From: Deltaproteobacteria bacterium
GTDB taxonomy: Bacteria; Desulfobacterota; B13-G15
Length of the DNA stretch: 11,783 bases
NCBI GenBank assembly: GCA_003646585.1
Contig: QMLA01000010.1
Span: 1-11,783 of the forward strand
Reading direction: 5' to 3'
The notes under the pieces are model-generated. The model was given only the letters and a program-made list of their open reading frames with translations, was not told the DNA's origin and ran no database searches. Made by a program: the position numbers and the translations under genes. Positions within the stretch are counted from its first letter, which is position 1. Every line of letters begins with the position of its first letter. Below, one piece after another: positions 1 to 6,186 of the stretch.

Positions 1-193
1 GAAGCAGCTCTCCGCGCCGCTCCGGGTAGCGGAGTATCTTCTTACGGGCAATGCCGGCCAATTCGTAATCAAGGAGCACCGGGGCATAAAGCCTCGCCCG
101 CTCCAAGAGCGAAAGGGCCTCCTCAGCCCACGGTTCACCAAAGGCCAGGGCACCGACCACAGAGGCGTCGACCACCTTCGCCTCAGCGGCCAT
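1..193 (-). CDS. vapC: VapC/FitB-like PIN-domain toxin (C-terminus beyond window)
   Basis: Partial gene: the first 64 codons are visible and the rest lies off the left edge. The translation begins MAAEAKVVDASVVGALAFGE, which has the PIN pattern of a short beta strand ending in an acidic residue (VVDAS, Asp9). An acidic motif, DYELAGIARKK, follows around residue 40, matching the second conserved acidic position of PIN nucleases. Members of this family are Mg-dependent ribonucleases that cut RNA or tRNA when their antitoxin is lost. The ATG at 193 lies inside the end of the antitoxin gene, an 11-base overlap on the same strand, so the two are translationally coupled as is usual for VapBC/FitAB pairs. 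The catalytic C-terminal acidic residues cannot be checked here. Family call is fairly sure; the RNA target is unknown. Confidence 0.78.
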   Translation of the reverse strand, partial: MAAEAKVVDASVVGALAFGEPWAEEALSLLERARLYAPVLLDYELAGIARKKILRYPERRGELL

Positions 194-422
194 CTCGGTC
201 CTCCCTGACCATCTCAACGGCCTCGGCACCCGTCCGCAGCCCCAGCTCCCTCACCCGCTGATGGACCTCCCCCGGGCTGAGCCGTCTCCGGTCTCCCCAG
301 ACCGCCTCCTCCAGTATGGCCATCAGTTCGCCCTGGAGCGACCGGTGATGACGCCTGGCCCTTTCCCGGAGCTGCCTCGCCAGCTCTTCGGGTACGTTCT
401 TGATAGACAGATTCACACCCAT
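183..422 (-). CDS. vapB: FitA/VapB-like ribbon-helix-helix antitoxin
   Basis: A 79-residue protein whose N-terminal 40 residues form a typical FitA/Arc-type ribbon-helix-helix. The strand VNLSIKNVP is followed by helix EELARQLRERARRHHRSL and then GELMAILEEAV. In this family the strand pairs in a dimer and inserts into the operator, and the C-terminal tail wraps the PIN toxin. The charged tail after about residue 45 fits the toxin-binding part. The start is supported by a GGAGG ribosome binding site about 7 bases upstream (antisense of CCTCC near 430). It precedes and overlaps the PIN toxin gene by 11 bases, and it is divergent from the large metabolic operon. It is expected to repress its own promoter, where an inverted repeat is visible. 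Confidence 0.82.
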   Translation of the reverse strand: MGVNLSIKNVPEELARQLRERARRHHRSLQGELMAILEEAVWGDRRRLSPGEVHQRVRELGLRTGAEAVEMVREDRDGR

Positions 423-432
423 CCTTTTTCCT

Positions 433-473
433 CCGTTTTGGATTCATTTTAGATCCAAACGGAATTGGATCAA
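433..473 (-). promoter_or_regulatory. Promoter and inverted-repeat operator of the toxin-antitoxin pair
   Basis: Read on the minus strand, TTGATC (473-468) and TAAAAT (451-446) are separated by 16 bases and form a plausible sigma70-type promoter just upstream of the antitoxin. An inverted repeat overlaps the -10 box and spacer. On the plus strand its arms are CCGTTTTGGAT (433-443) and ATCCAAACGG (453-462), complementary except for one inserted T. This position suits autorepression by the ribbon-helix-helix antitoxin. The boxes and repeat are seen in the sequence; the regulation is inferred from the family. Confidence 0.5.
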
Positions 474-504
474 GGCTGCAGCCAGTTATACGATGCGCTC
501 CAAG

Positions 505-545
505 TTGACTCTCCCTATGCCCTGAAGGGCATGGGGTTCTTACAG
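505..545 (-). mobile_element. Probable IS200/IS605-type right-end hairpin remnant
   Basis: A hairpin has stem arms CCCTATGCCC (513-522) and GGGCATGGGG (527-536), with a TGAA loop and one T-G wobble. Read on the minus strand, the order is TAAGAACCCC, hairpin, then GAGAGTCAA. This resembles the layout I know from right ends of IS200/IS605 elements, where a subterminal imperfect hairpin follows the tnpB stop codon and the element ends near a TCAA-like tetranucleotide. A minus-strand frame from 659 to 540 (39 codons, ending SLEAGPEL) stops directly before the hairpin. It could be a decayed tnpB tail, but it is too short and divergent to assign. No transposase gene or left end is visible, so at most a scar remains. 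A plain transcription terminator is less likely because no T-tract follows on either side. Confidence 0.4.
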
Positions 546-682
546 CTCAGGGCCTGCTTCCAGAGAGAAAGACCTCCCCGGCCACACAGGTGTGGGTGAT
601 ACGTCGCACCTGCAGCGGGGGCTGAAGGGCTCCAGGGTGGTACCAATGTCCATACCCATGCACCCTTTACGACAGAAATCCC

Positions 683-710
683 TTGACAAATTTTTCAAAA
701 TTGGGATACT
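683..710 (+). promoter_or_regulatory. Likely promoter of the gntR-oxidoreductase-TRAP operon
   Basis: A perfect TTGACA -35 box (683-688) and a GATACT -10 box (705-710, four of six matches) are separated by 16 bases. Transcription would begin near 717, about 20 bases before the regulator's ATG. This is the only convincing promoter found upstream of the tightly packed genes that follow. Confidence 0.6.
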
Positions 711-738
711 GAACTTCAGTTGACATACGGTACCCCAA
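701..738 (+). promoter_or_regulatory. Dyads at the gntR start, candidate autoregulatory operator
   Basis: Two symmetries sit at the transcription start. An 11-base dyad, CTGAACTTCAG (709-719, 5-base arms around one base), overlaps the end of the -10 box. An outer pair, TTGGGATAC (701-709) and GTACCCCAA (730-738), is complementary at eight of nine positions. FCD-type GntR regulators usually bind short palindromes overlapping their own promoter, so this is a natural operator candidate. Binding itself is inferred. Confidence 0.45.
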
Positions 739-1427
739 TGAAGCTGCGGATCAGGGAAAACAAGACCTTAAGGAAAAGGGTTTATGAGTATCTCAGGGAC
801 AGGATCCTCAAAGGGGAGCTTCCGCCTCGGGAGCGCCTCGTGGAGAGCAGGATTGCCAAGGCCCTTGGGGTATCGAGGACCCCGGTGAGGGAGGCCCTAC
901 ACAACCTTGAGATGGAGGGTCTTCTTGAGGCCCTTCCCAGGATGGGTTACATCGTCAAGCCGATAAGCGAGGAGGAGGTCGAGGAGATTTGTGAGATCCG
1001 GAAGCTGATAGAGACCTTGGCTGTCCGTTGGGCCATGCAGAGGAATCGGGAAAGGCTCATTAGGGACCTGCGGAAGAACCTTGAGGCAACGGAGAGGAAG
1101 ATCGCCAAGGGCAATCCTAAGGTCTTCGTGGGCATGGATGCACAGTTTCACGAGATCATAGCCAGGCACAGCGGTAGCAAGCGCCTCCTGGAGATGGCCC
1201 AGATGCTCAGAAGGCACATGCTGAGGTACAGGATCGAAAGCATCTACACGATGGACAATGTCATAAAGGCCATGGGCGGTCACAAGGCCGTCCTTCGGGC
1301 CATCGAAGGGGGCGATCCCGAGGAGGTCGAGAAGGCCTTAAGGAGGCATATCGAGCAGTCCAAGGAGGACATCCTCAGGTATGCCTTCGGTCGCCCCATG
1401 ACCGAGGAGGGCATCACGGGAGGATGA
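738..1427 (+). CDS. GntR-family transcriptional regulator, FCD (FadR-C) type
   Basis: A 229-residue regulator starting at ATG 738. An in-frame TTG at 720 would add six residues, but it falls almost on the predicted transcription start, so ATG is preferred. Neither start has a strong ribosome binding site. Residues 10-70 form a winged helix-turn-helix with the GntR signature (ERLVESRIAKALGVSRTPVR, then EALHNLEMEGLL). Residues 80-215 are a helical FCD ligand domain with the expected metal ligands Asp134, His138 (DAQFHEII), His182 and His204. Metal-containing FCD domains commonly bind carboxylates such as sugar acids, lactate or 2-oxoacids. It is separated by one base from the gamma subunit gene, so it is the first gene of the operon and probably controls it in response to the imported acid. 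The ligand cannot be told from sequence. Confidence 0.88.
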   Translation: MKLRIRENKTLRKRVYEYLRDRILKGELPPRERLVESRIAKALGVSRTPVREALHNLEMEGLLEALPRMGYIVKPISEEEVEEICEIRKLIETLAVRWAMQRNRERLIRDLRKNLEATERKIAKGNPKVFVGMDAQFHEIIARHSGSKRLLEMAQMLRRHMLRYRIESIYTMDNVIKAMGGHKAVLRAIEGGDPEEVEKALRRHIEQSKEDILRYAFGRPMTEEGITGG

Positions 1428-1428
1428 G

Positions 1429-1989
1429 GTGCTGGAGATAAAGTTTTACGGCCGTGGAGGACAGGGAGCGGTGTTGGCATCCCAGATACTGGCCAGGGCC
1501 TTTTTCAAACTGGGCATGTATCCCCAATGCTTTTCCATCTTCGGTGGGGAGAGGAGGGGAGCCCCCGTGGAGAGCTTCCTCAGGGTGGACGAAAAAAGGA
1601 TAAGGCTTCGCTGCGGCATAAAGAACCCCCATCACCTCATCCTCATGTCTCCTGACCTCATCACCCCTGAGGTGCTTTCTGCGGTGAGGAAAGGGGGGAT
1701 GATCCTCGTCAACGCAGAGACATTGCCCGAGACGGTGAAGGGGGTAGGCGAATGTGACATCGCGCTAATCGATGCCCAGGGGATTGCGGATAGGGTTGGA
1801 CTGGGACGGGCCCTCAACACCGCCGTGCTCGGAAGCTATTGCAGGGTCCATGGGGGGATCCCTTTGCATTTTCTGGAAGAAGCCATAAAGGAGATCATAC
1901 CGAGCAGGATCGATGAGAACATTGAGGCCGCCCGCATAGCCTACCAGGAGGTGTCAATTTACAGGAGGTCCAAGGGGAATGGAGCTTGA
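1429..1989 (+). CDS. 2-oxoacid:acceptor oxidoreductase, gamma subunit
   Basis: A 186-residue protein of the pyruvate/ketoisovalerate oxidoreductase catalytic-domain (gamma) family. The N-terminus MLEIKFYGRGGQGAVLASQI carries the glycine-rich GRGGQG motif of this domain, followed by FGGERRGAPVESFLRV, also typical. Length is normal. It starts with GTG, supported by GGGAGG at 1418-1423 five bases upstream. It follows gntR by one base and overlaps the next gene by 11 bases. In four-domain enzymes the gamma part helps build the CoA-binding region of the complex that turns 2-oxoacids plus CoA into acyl-CoA, CO2 and two low-potential electrons. The substrate may be pyruvate, a branched-chain or an aryl 2-oxoacid, and sequence alone does not decide. 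Confidence 0.87.
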   Translation: MLEIKFYGRGGQGAVLASQILARAFFKLGMYPQCFSIFGGERRGAPVESFLRVDEKRIRLRCGIKNPHHLILMSPDLITPEVLSAVRKGGMILVNAETLPETVKGVGECDIALIDAQGIADRVGLGRALNTAVLGSYCRVHGGIPLHFLEEAIKEIIPSRIDENIEAARIAYQEVSIYRRSKGNGA

Positions 1990-3658
1990 GGCCCTGATTC
2001 CCGTATCCAGGATCAGTACCGAGGGGTTCAGGACAGGACAATGGAGCCCCCGGAAGGCCTACCACAGCGAGAAGGTCTCACCCTGCAGGGAGGCGTGCCC
2101 TGCGGGGAGTGACATACCCGAGTTCATGTGCTTTGCAGCCGAGGGCAGGTTCGACGAAGCCCTAAAGGAGATCCTCCATGAAAACCCCCTGCCCGGAGTC
2201 TGCGGCAGGGTGTGCCCCCATCCCTGCCAGGACCACTGCAACAGGTCGAACCTCGAAGGGGCGGTGCAGATCCGGGAGGTGGAAAGGGCGGTGGCCGAAT
2301 ATGGCAGGGGGCTTCCTCAGAGGGGGGAAGGGAAGGTCGGTGGCCGCATCGCGGTGGTGGGTTCGGGACCGGCAGGGCTTTCAGCGGCCTATTTTTTGGG
2401 ACGGCTGGGGCATAGAGTCACGGTCTTTGAACGCCAGAAGGAACTCGGCGGGGTCCTCCGATACGGCATACCCGAGTACAGGCTTCCCAAGGGAGTCCTG
2501 CAGAAGGAGATCGAGCGCCTCAAGGCCCTCGAGATCGACTTTGTGACCTCCACTCCCTTACACAGAGAGACCATCCTCTCCCTCAGGCAGGACTTCGATG
2601 CTGTGATCCTTGCCACAGGTGCATGGTCTCCCAGAAGGCTCGGGATAAGGGGCGAGGAACTCCAGGGGGTCTTTTACGGCCTTCCCTGGCTCTCTTCCCC
2701 GAGTACTGCCACCACGGATCCCCGAAGGATAGTGGTGATAGGGGGAGGGGATGTGGCAGTCGATGTGGCCAGGGTGTCGAGAAGGCTTTACCCGGAGGCC
2801 CGAATCGTTATGGTTGCCCCTGAAAGGGAGGGCGAATTTCCCGCCATCCCCGAAGGGCTCCTTGAGGCAGCAGAGGAGGGGATCGAGATAGAAGGGGGCT
2901 GGAGGCCCCTGGAGTTCCTGGGAGAAGGGGGAAGACTTAAGGGGATAAGGTTCAGGAGGTGTGAGGTCCACAGGGATCCTGATGCCGGGACTTACAGGAT
3001 CACCGACCTCGAGGGGGAAAGGATCGAAGAGGCCCAGATGGTGATCGTGTCCATCGGGCAGGTCCCCGAATGGGAGGTCCTGCCACAGGGGCTGAAACAG
3101 GGTCATATCGAGACAACCCCCTGGGGAGAAACGGCCATAAAGGGGCTCTTTCTGGCGGGGGATCTGGTCAACAGGAAGGCCGCCGTGGTCGAGGCCATCT
3201 CCTCGGGAAAGAGGACAGCCCTCGGGGTCCACTTGAGGCTCCTAGGTGATGACCCCCAAAAGGTCCTTTCGGAGGTAAAGATCGGTGGTGGAAGGGCCGT
3301 GTCTTTCAAAGCCTTCCTCAAGGGTACCTCCAAGAGGCTCGATCGCATAGCGGAATTTTCCGAGGTCTCAAGGTACCTCTTCCCCGAATGCCCCCCAATT
3401 CGGCCGGGCAAATTGGACCCAGGGGAAAGGAAGTTCTCCTTTCGGGAGGTGAAGTTCGGTCTCGGCAAGGAGGAGGCCTCCCATGAGGCGGGGCGATGTT
3501 TTAACTGCGGAAAGTGCACGGGGTGCGATCTCTGTTTCTTTCTGTGTCCGGATCTGGCCATCCTCAAGGGGGATCCCTATTCGGTCAATCCGGATTATTG
3601 CAAAGGGTGCGGGATATGCGTTGAGGCATGTCCGAGGGACGTGGTGGAGATGAGATGA
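1979..3658 (+). CDS. GltD-like FAD/NAD(P) oxidoreductase fused to ferredoxin-type (delta) subunit
   Basis: A 559-residue fusion. Residues 30-110 form the cysteine-rich N-terminal domain of glutamate synthase small-subunit-like proteins (Cys36, 40, 75, 79, 83, 87), expected to hold Fe-S clusters. Residues 112-420 are a two-dinucleotide-fold flavoprotein. The FAD motif is GSGPAG (128-133) with Glu151 after the second strand. ATG is at 212-214, the NAD(P) motif GGGDVA is at 255-260, and the AGD flavin motif is at 393-395. Residues 505-559 are a 2x[4Fe-4S] ferredoxin like the delta subunit of 2-oxoacid oxidoreductases, with cysteines 507, 510, 513, 516, 519, 523 and 541, 544, 547, 551. ATG 1979 has AGGAGGT upstream and overlaps the gamma gene by 11 bases. 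It occupies the usual delta-gene place between gamma and alpha. The likely role is to take electrons from the catalytic subunits and pass them to NAD(P), as the flavin subunit does in phenylglyoxylate:NAD oxidoreductase. Confidence 0.86.
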   Translation: MELEALIPVSRISTEGFRTGQWSPRKAYHSEKVSPCREACPAGSDIPEFMCFAAEGRFDEALKEILHENPLPGVCGRVCPHPCQDHCNRSNLEGAVQIREVERAVAEYGRGLPQRGEGKVGGRIAVVGSGPAGLSAAYFLGRLGHRVTVFERQKELGGVLRYGIPEYRLPKGVLQKEIERLKALEIDFVTSTPLHRETILSLRQDFDAVILATGAWSPRRLGIRGEELQGVFYGLPWLSSPSTATTDPRRIVVIGGGDVAVDVARVSRRLYPEARIVMVAPEREGEFPAIPEGLLEAAEEGIEIEGGWRPLEFLGEGGRLKGIRFRRCEVHRDPDAGTYRITDLEGERIEEAQMVIVSIGQVPEWEVLPQGLKQGHIETTPWGETAIKGLFLAGDLVNRKAAVVEAISSGKRTALGVHLRLLGDDPQKVLSEVKIGGGRAVSFKAFLKGTSKRLDRIAEFSEVSRYLFPECPPIRPGKLDPGERKFSFREVKFGLGKEEASHEAGRCFNCGKCTGCDLCFFLCPDLAILKGDPYSVNPDYCKGCGICVEACPRDVVEMR

Positions 3659-4803
3659 AGGAGCTCATGACAGGAAACGAAGCCATAGCCCATGGGGTGA
3701 GACTCAGCCGGGTGCAGCTTGTGGCCGCTTACCCCATCACCCCCCAGACGCCCATTTACGAAAAGCTTTCCCAATGGGAATCCGAGGGGAAACTGGGCGG
3801 GGTGATGGTCCGAGTGGAATCCGAACACACCGCTATGGCCACCTGCATTGCCGCCTCCCTCACGGGGGTGAGGGTCTTTACAGCCTCCTCTTCTCAGGGG
3901 ATAGCCCTGATGCACGAGATGCTTCACTTCGCCTCAGGAAACCGCGTCCCCATCGTCATGGGATGTGTCAACAGGGCGCTGGCCGTCCCCTGGGCCTTCG
4001 GCAGTGACCAGACCGATACCCTCGCACAGAGGGACACGGGCTGGATTCAGTTTTACTGCGAGGACAACCAGGAAGCCTTGGACACGGTGATTCAGGCCTT
4101 CAGGGTCTCGGAAACTGTCTGTTTCCCCTCCATGGTGATCATCGATGGGTTTTACACCTCCCACTTCATGGAGCCCGTAGAAATACCTCCTCAAGAGGCG
4201 GTGGACGAGTTTCTCCCTCCCCTTCCGATGCCCAACCGCTTTGATTTCAGTGTCCCTGCCTTTCTCTCCAATGTGGTGGGACCCCTGGACTATTTCCGCT
4301 TCAGGCAGAGGTCCTTCTCGGACATGGCACACTCGATGGAGGTGATAAAGAGGGTGGATGAGGAGTTCGGGAGGACCTTCGGCCGAAGCTACGGAGTCCT
4401 GGAAGGTGTCCACCTCGAGGATGCCGAGGCTGTGCTCATTACCTCGGGTGCCATCACCGGGACGGCACGGGTGGCAGTTGAAGAGCTGAGGGGGGAAGGG
4501 TTCAGGATGGGGTTGTTGAAGATCAGGCTCTTCAGGCCCTTCCCGGCAAAGGAGGTATGCAGGCTCCTGGAGGGGAAAAGGAAGGTGGGGGTCATAGACC
4601 GCAATATCTCTATAGGCCAGGGGGGGATATTCTGCCAAGAACTTAAGGCCGCCCTTTATCCCATGGCCACAAGGCCCCTTGTGCAGAACTACATCGCTGG
4701 ACTTGGGGGCCTAGATGTTCCCGTCGAGCTGATAAAGGAGGTGGCTAGGGATCTTATGGGGCGTGACAGGGAGGAAGGACCCATATGGATGGCCGAACCC
4801 TGA
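3655..4803 (+). CDS. 2-oxoacid:acceptor oxidoreductase, alpha subunit
   Basis: A 382-residue alpha subunit. The ATG at 3655 shares an ATGA with the upstream stop and has GGTGGAG six bases before it. An in-frame ATG at 3628 would add nine residues that look like read-through of the neighbour's frame, so it was not used. The pyrimidine-binding TPP half is recognisable from AAYPITPQTPIYEKL near residue 25 and RVESEHTAM around 53-61. ASSSQGIALMHEMLHFASG follows in the stretch that normally lines the substrate pocket. The C-terminal half has the transketolase-C-like fold (SGAITGTARVAVEELR, then IGQGGIFCQELKAAL). Family members pair with the beta subunit to build the TPP site. It overlaps the beta gene by 19 bases, so coupling is tight. 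Substrate is not determined. Confidence 0.9.
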   Translation: MKELMTGNEAIAHGVRLSRVQLVAAYPITPQTPIYEKLSQWESEGKLGGVMVRVESEHTAMATCIAASLTGVRVFTASSSQGIALMHEMLHFASGNRVPIVMGCVNRALAVPWAFGSDQTDTLAQRDTGWIQFYCEDNQEALDTVIQAFRVSETVCFPSMVIIDGFYTSHFMEPVEIPPQEAVDEFLPPLPMPNRFDFSVPAFLSNVVGPLDYFRFRQRSFSDMAHSMEVIKRVDEEFGRTFGRSYGVLEGVHLEDAEAVLITSGAITGTARVAVEELRGEGFRMGLLKIRLFRPFPAKEVCRLLEGKRKVGVIDRNISIGQGGIFCQELKAALYPMATRPLVQNYIAGLGGLDVPVELIKEVARDLMGRDREEGPIWMAEP

Positions 4804-5684
4804 AACAGAGGGAATACGAAGGGCTTCGTCCCGGGCATTACGCCTGTCCGGGTTGCGGAATGGCCATAGCCATGAGGCTGGTGCTTAAGGCCCTTGGTTC
4901 CCCAGCGGTGGTCGTATCCATTCCGGGGTGCAACGCCATAATCGGCAACACCTACCCTTACAGCGCCTTCAATGTCCCCGCCTTCCATTCCGCCTTCGAG
5001 ATAGCAGCCCCAACCGCTGCGGGGATAGCCAGAGGGCTTGAGATCAGGGGCCAGGGGGATATCCCCGTTGTGGCCTTTGCCGGAGACGGGGGGACCTTCG
5101 ATATAGGCCTTCAATCCCTCTCCGGGGCGGCTGACCGCAACGAAAACATCCTTTATGTTTGCCTCGATAACGAGGCCTACATGAACACCGGAATCCAATC
5201 CAGTTCCGCCACCCCACCCTTTGCCTGGACCATGACCACCCCTTCGGGAAGGACGGGCAGGAAGAAGAGGATCATGGAGATAATCCTGGCCCACCGGATC
5301 CCCTACGCGGCCACAGCATCCATCGCCTTCCCCGAAGACCTCATGCGGAAGGTCATAAGGGCACGAAACATAAAGGGGATGCGATTCATCTACATCCTCA
5401 CACCCTGTCCCACCGGATGGAGGACGCCGGAGGATGCAACCCTTAGACTCTCCCTCCTGGCGGTCCACTGCAAGGTGCTGCCCATCTTGGAGATCGTCGA
5501 AGGAAGGATCCGTTTGAACATGATGCCCAAAAATATCCCCGTTTCCGAATACCTCAAGGCCCAGGGCAGATACCGGCACCTGAAAGAGGAAGAAATGGAG
5601 GCCATACAGCGAGAGGTGGACGAAGACTGGAACAGACTCCTGAAACTGACCGAGGAGAGCCCCAAGGGTCAGAGCCTTTCCTGA
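4785..5684 (+). CDS. 2-oxoacid:acceptor oxidoreductase, beta (TPP-binding) subunit
   Basis: A 299-residue beta subunit. It has the CPGCG motif (Cys21, Cys24) plus Cys49 (IPGCN) and Cys208 (TPCPTGW), the four ligands expected for the proximal [4Fe-4S] cluster. The TPP/Mg motif runs from GDGG (100-103) to LDNEAYMNTG (127-136). TPFAWT-like text (ATPPFAWTMTTPSG) follows, as in pyruvate and ketoisovalerate oxidoreductases. ATG 4785 is preceded by GAGGAAGG and lies 19 bases inside the alpha gene. Together with alpha, gamma and the fused delta/flavin subunit it completes the enzyme, which oxidatively decarboxylates a 2-oxoacid to acyl-CoA in the cytoplasm. Only 6 bases separate it from the transporter genes. 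Confidence 0.91.
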   Translation: MDGRTLKQREYEGLRPGHYACPGCGMAIAMRLVLKALGSPAVVVSIPGCNAIIGNTYPYSAFNVPAFHSAFEIAAPTAAGIARGLEIRGQGDIPVVAFAGDGGTFDIGLQSLSGAADRNENILYVCLDNEAYMNTGIQSSSATPPFAWTMTTPSGRTGRKKRIMEIILAHRIPYAATASIAFPEDLMRKVIRARNIKGMRFIYILTPCPTGWRTPEDATLRLSLLAVHCKVLPILEIVEGRIRLNMMPKNIPVSEYLKAQGRYRHLKEEEMEAIQREVDEDWNRLLKLTEESPKGQSLS

Positions 5685-5690
5685 AAAACC

Positions 5691-6185
5691 ATGAGGGCAT
5701 TTTGGCGAGGCTTCGATAAAGTCATCGATTGGATGTTATTCTCATCTGGAGCAATTATAGCATTCATTACCATAGCAGTTTGTTACTCAGTAATTATGAG
5801 GTACTTCTTCAAACAGCCTCCTATATGGGTTGTACAAACTTGTGAATATGCTTTGCTTTGGCTTGTTTTTCTTGGAACGACGTGGCTTTTGAGAGAGAAA
5901 GGACATGTTGCTGTAGATATTATTTATTCTAGATTCGATGAAAGGAAGAGAGCCTGGATGAATTGTTTTACCTTTATGGGGGCCATGTTAGTTTGTTTAA
6001 TTGCTAGTATCATTGGCTTTTTTTACACTTTGGAATGCATTCAGAATGATGTTATGGATGTTAGAGCTGTTAGGGTGCCCAAATATATCGTGTTTTTCAT
6101 TATTCCTGTAGGAATGTCCTTTCTTAGTGTGCAATTTTTCAGGATGTGGTGGAATGAATTTGGAAAATTGAGGAGGAAAGTGTAA
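5691..6185 (+). CDS. dctQ: TRAP transporter small membrane subunit (DctQ family)
   Basis: A 164-residue membrane protein with four predicted helices at about residues 14-38, 46-66, 93-116 and 131-152. It has the DctQ signature of RYFF..P.W..E followed by LG..WLLREKGHVAVD (about 37-76). DctQ proteins sit in the membrane with DctM and help couple the periplasmic binding protein to the Na-driven permease. It starts 6 bases after the beta subunit gene. Its base composition is odd: several lines count to roughly 37-40% GC against about 58% in neighbours, with A/T-ending codons throughout. Hydrophobic content does not explain this, because most of dctM is GC-rich. The symbol is a family name; the substrate is unknown. 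Confidence 0.88.
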   Translation: MRAFWRGFDKVIDWMLFSSGAIIAFITIAVCYSVIMRYFFKQPPIWVVQTCEYALLWLVFLGTTWLLREKGHVAVDIIYSRFDERKRAWMNCFTFMGAMLVCLIASIIGFFYTLECIQNDVMDVRAVRVPKYIVFFIIPVGMSFLSVQFFRMWWNEFGKLRRKV

Positions 6186-6186
6186 T

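Noticed and set aside
540..659. Minus-strand 39-codon frame as a real small gene or tnpB tail
   Set aside because: There is no ribosome binding site, and too little similarity can be judged by eye; it is mentioned only as possible debris beside the IS-like hairpin.
720..737. TTG start for the GntR regulator six codons upstream of the ATG
   Set aside because: It falls within a few bases of the predicted transcription start, has no ribosome binding site, and the added residues match nothing in the family.
2558..3232. Long minus-strand open frame opposite the flavin subunit (and similar ones at 3934-4638, 4689-5579, 7475-8266 and 9830-10600)
   Set aside because: They are antisense shadows of well-identified genes. 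Their translations are rich in Pro, His and Gly, with no recognisable domain or ribosome binding site.
3628..3654. Earlier ATG for the alpha subunit
   Set aside because: The nine extra residues overlap the ferredoxin motif codons of the previous gene. The ATGA junction at 3655 with a ribosome binding site fits the family N-terminus better.
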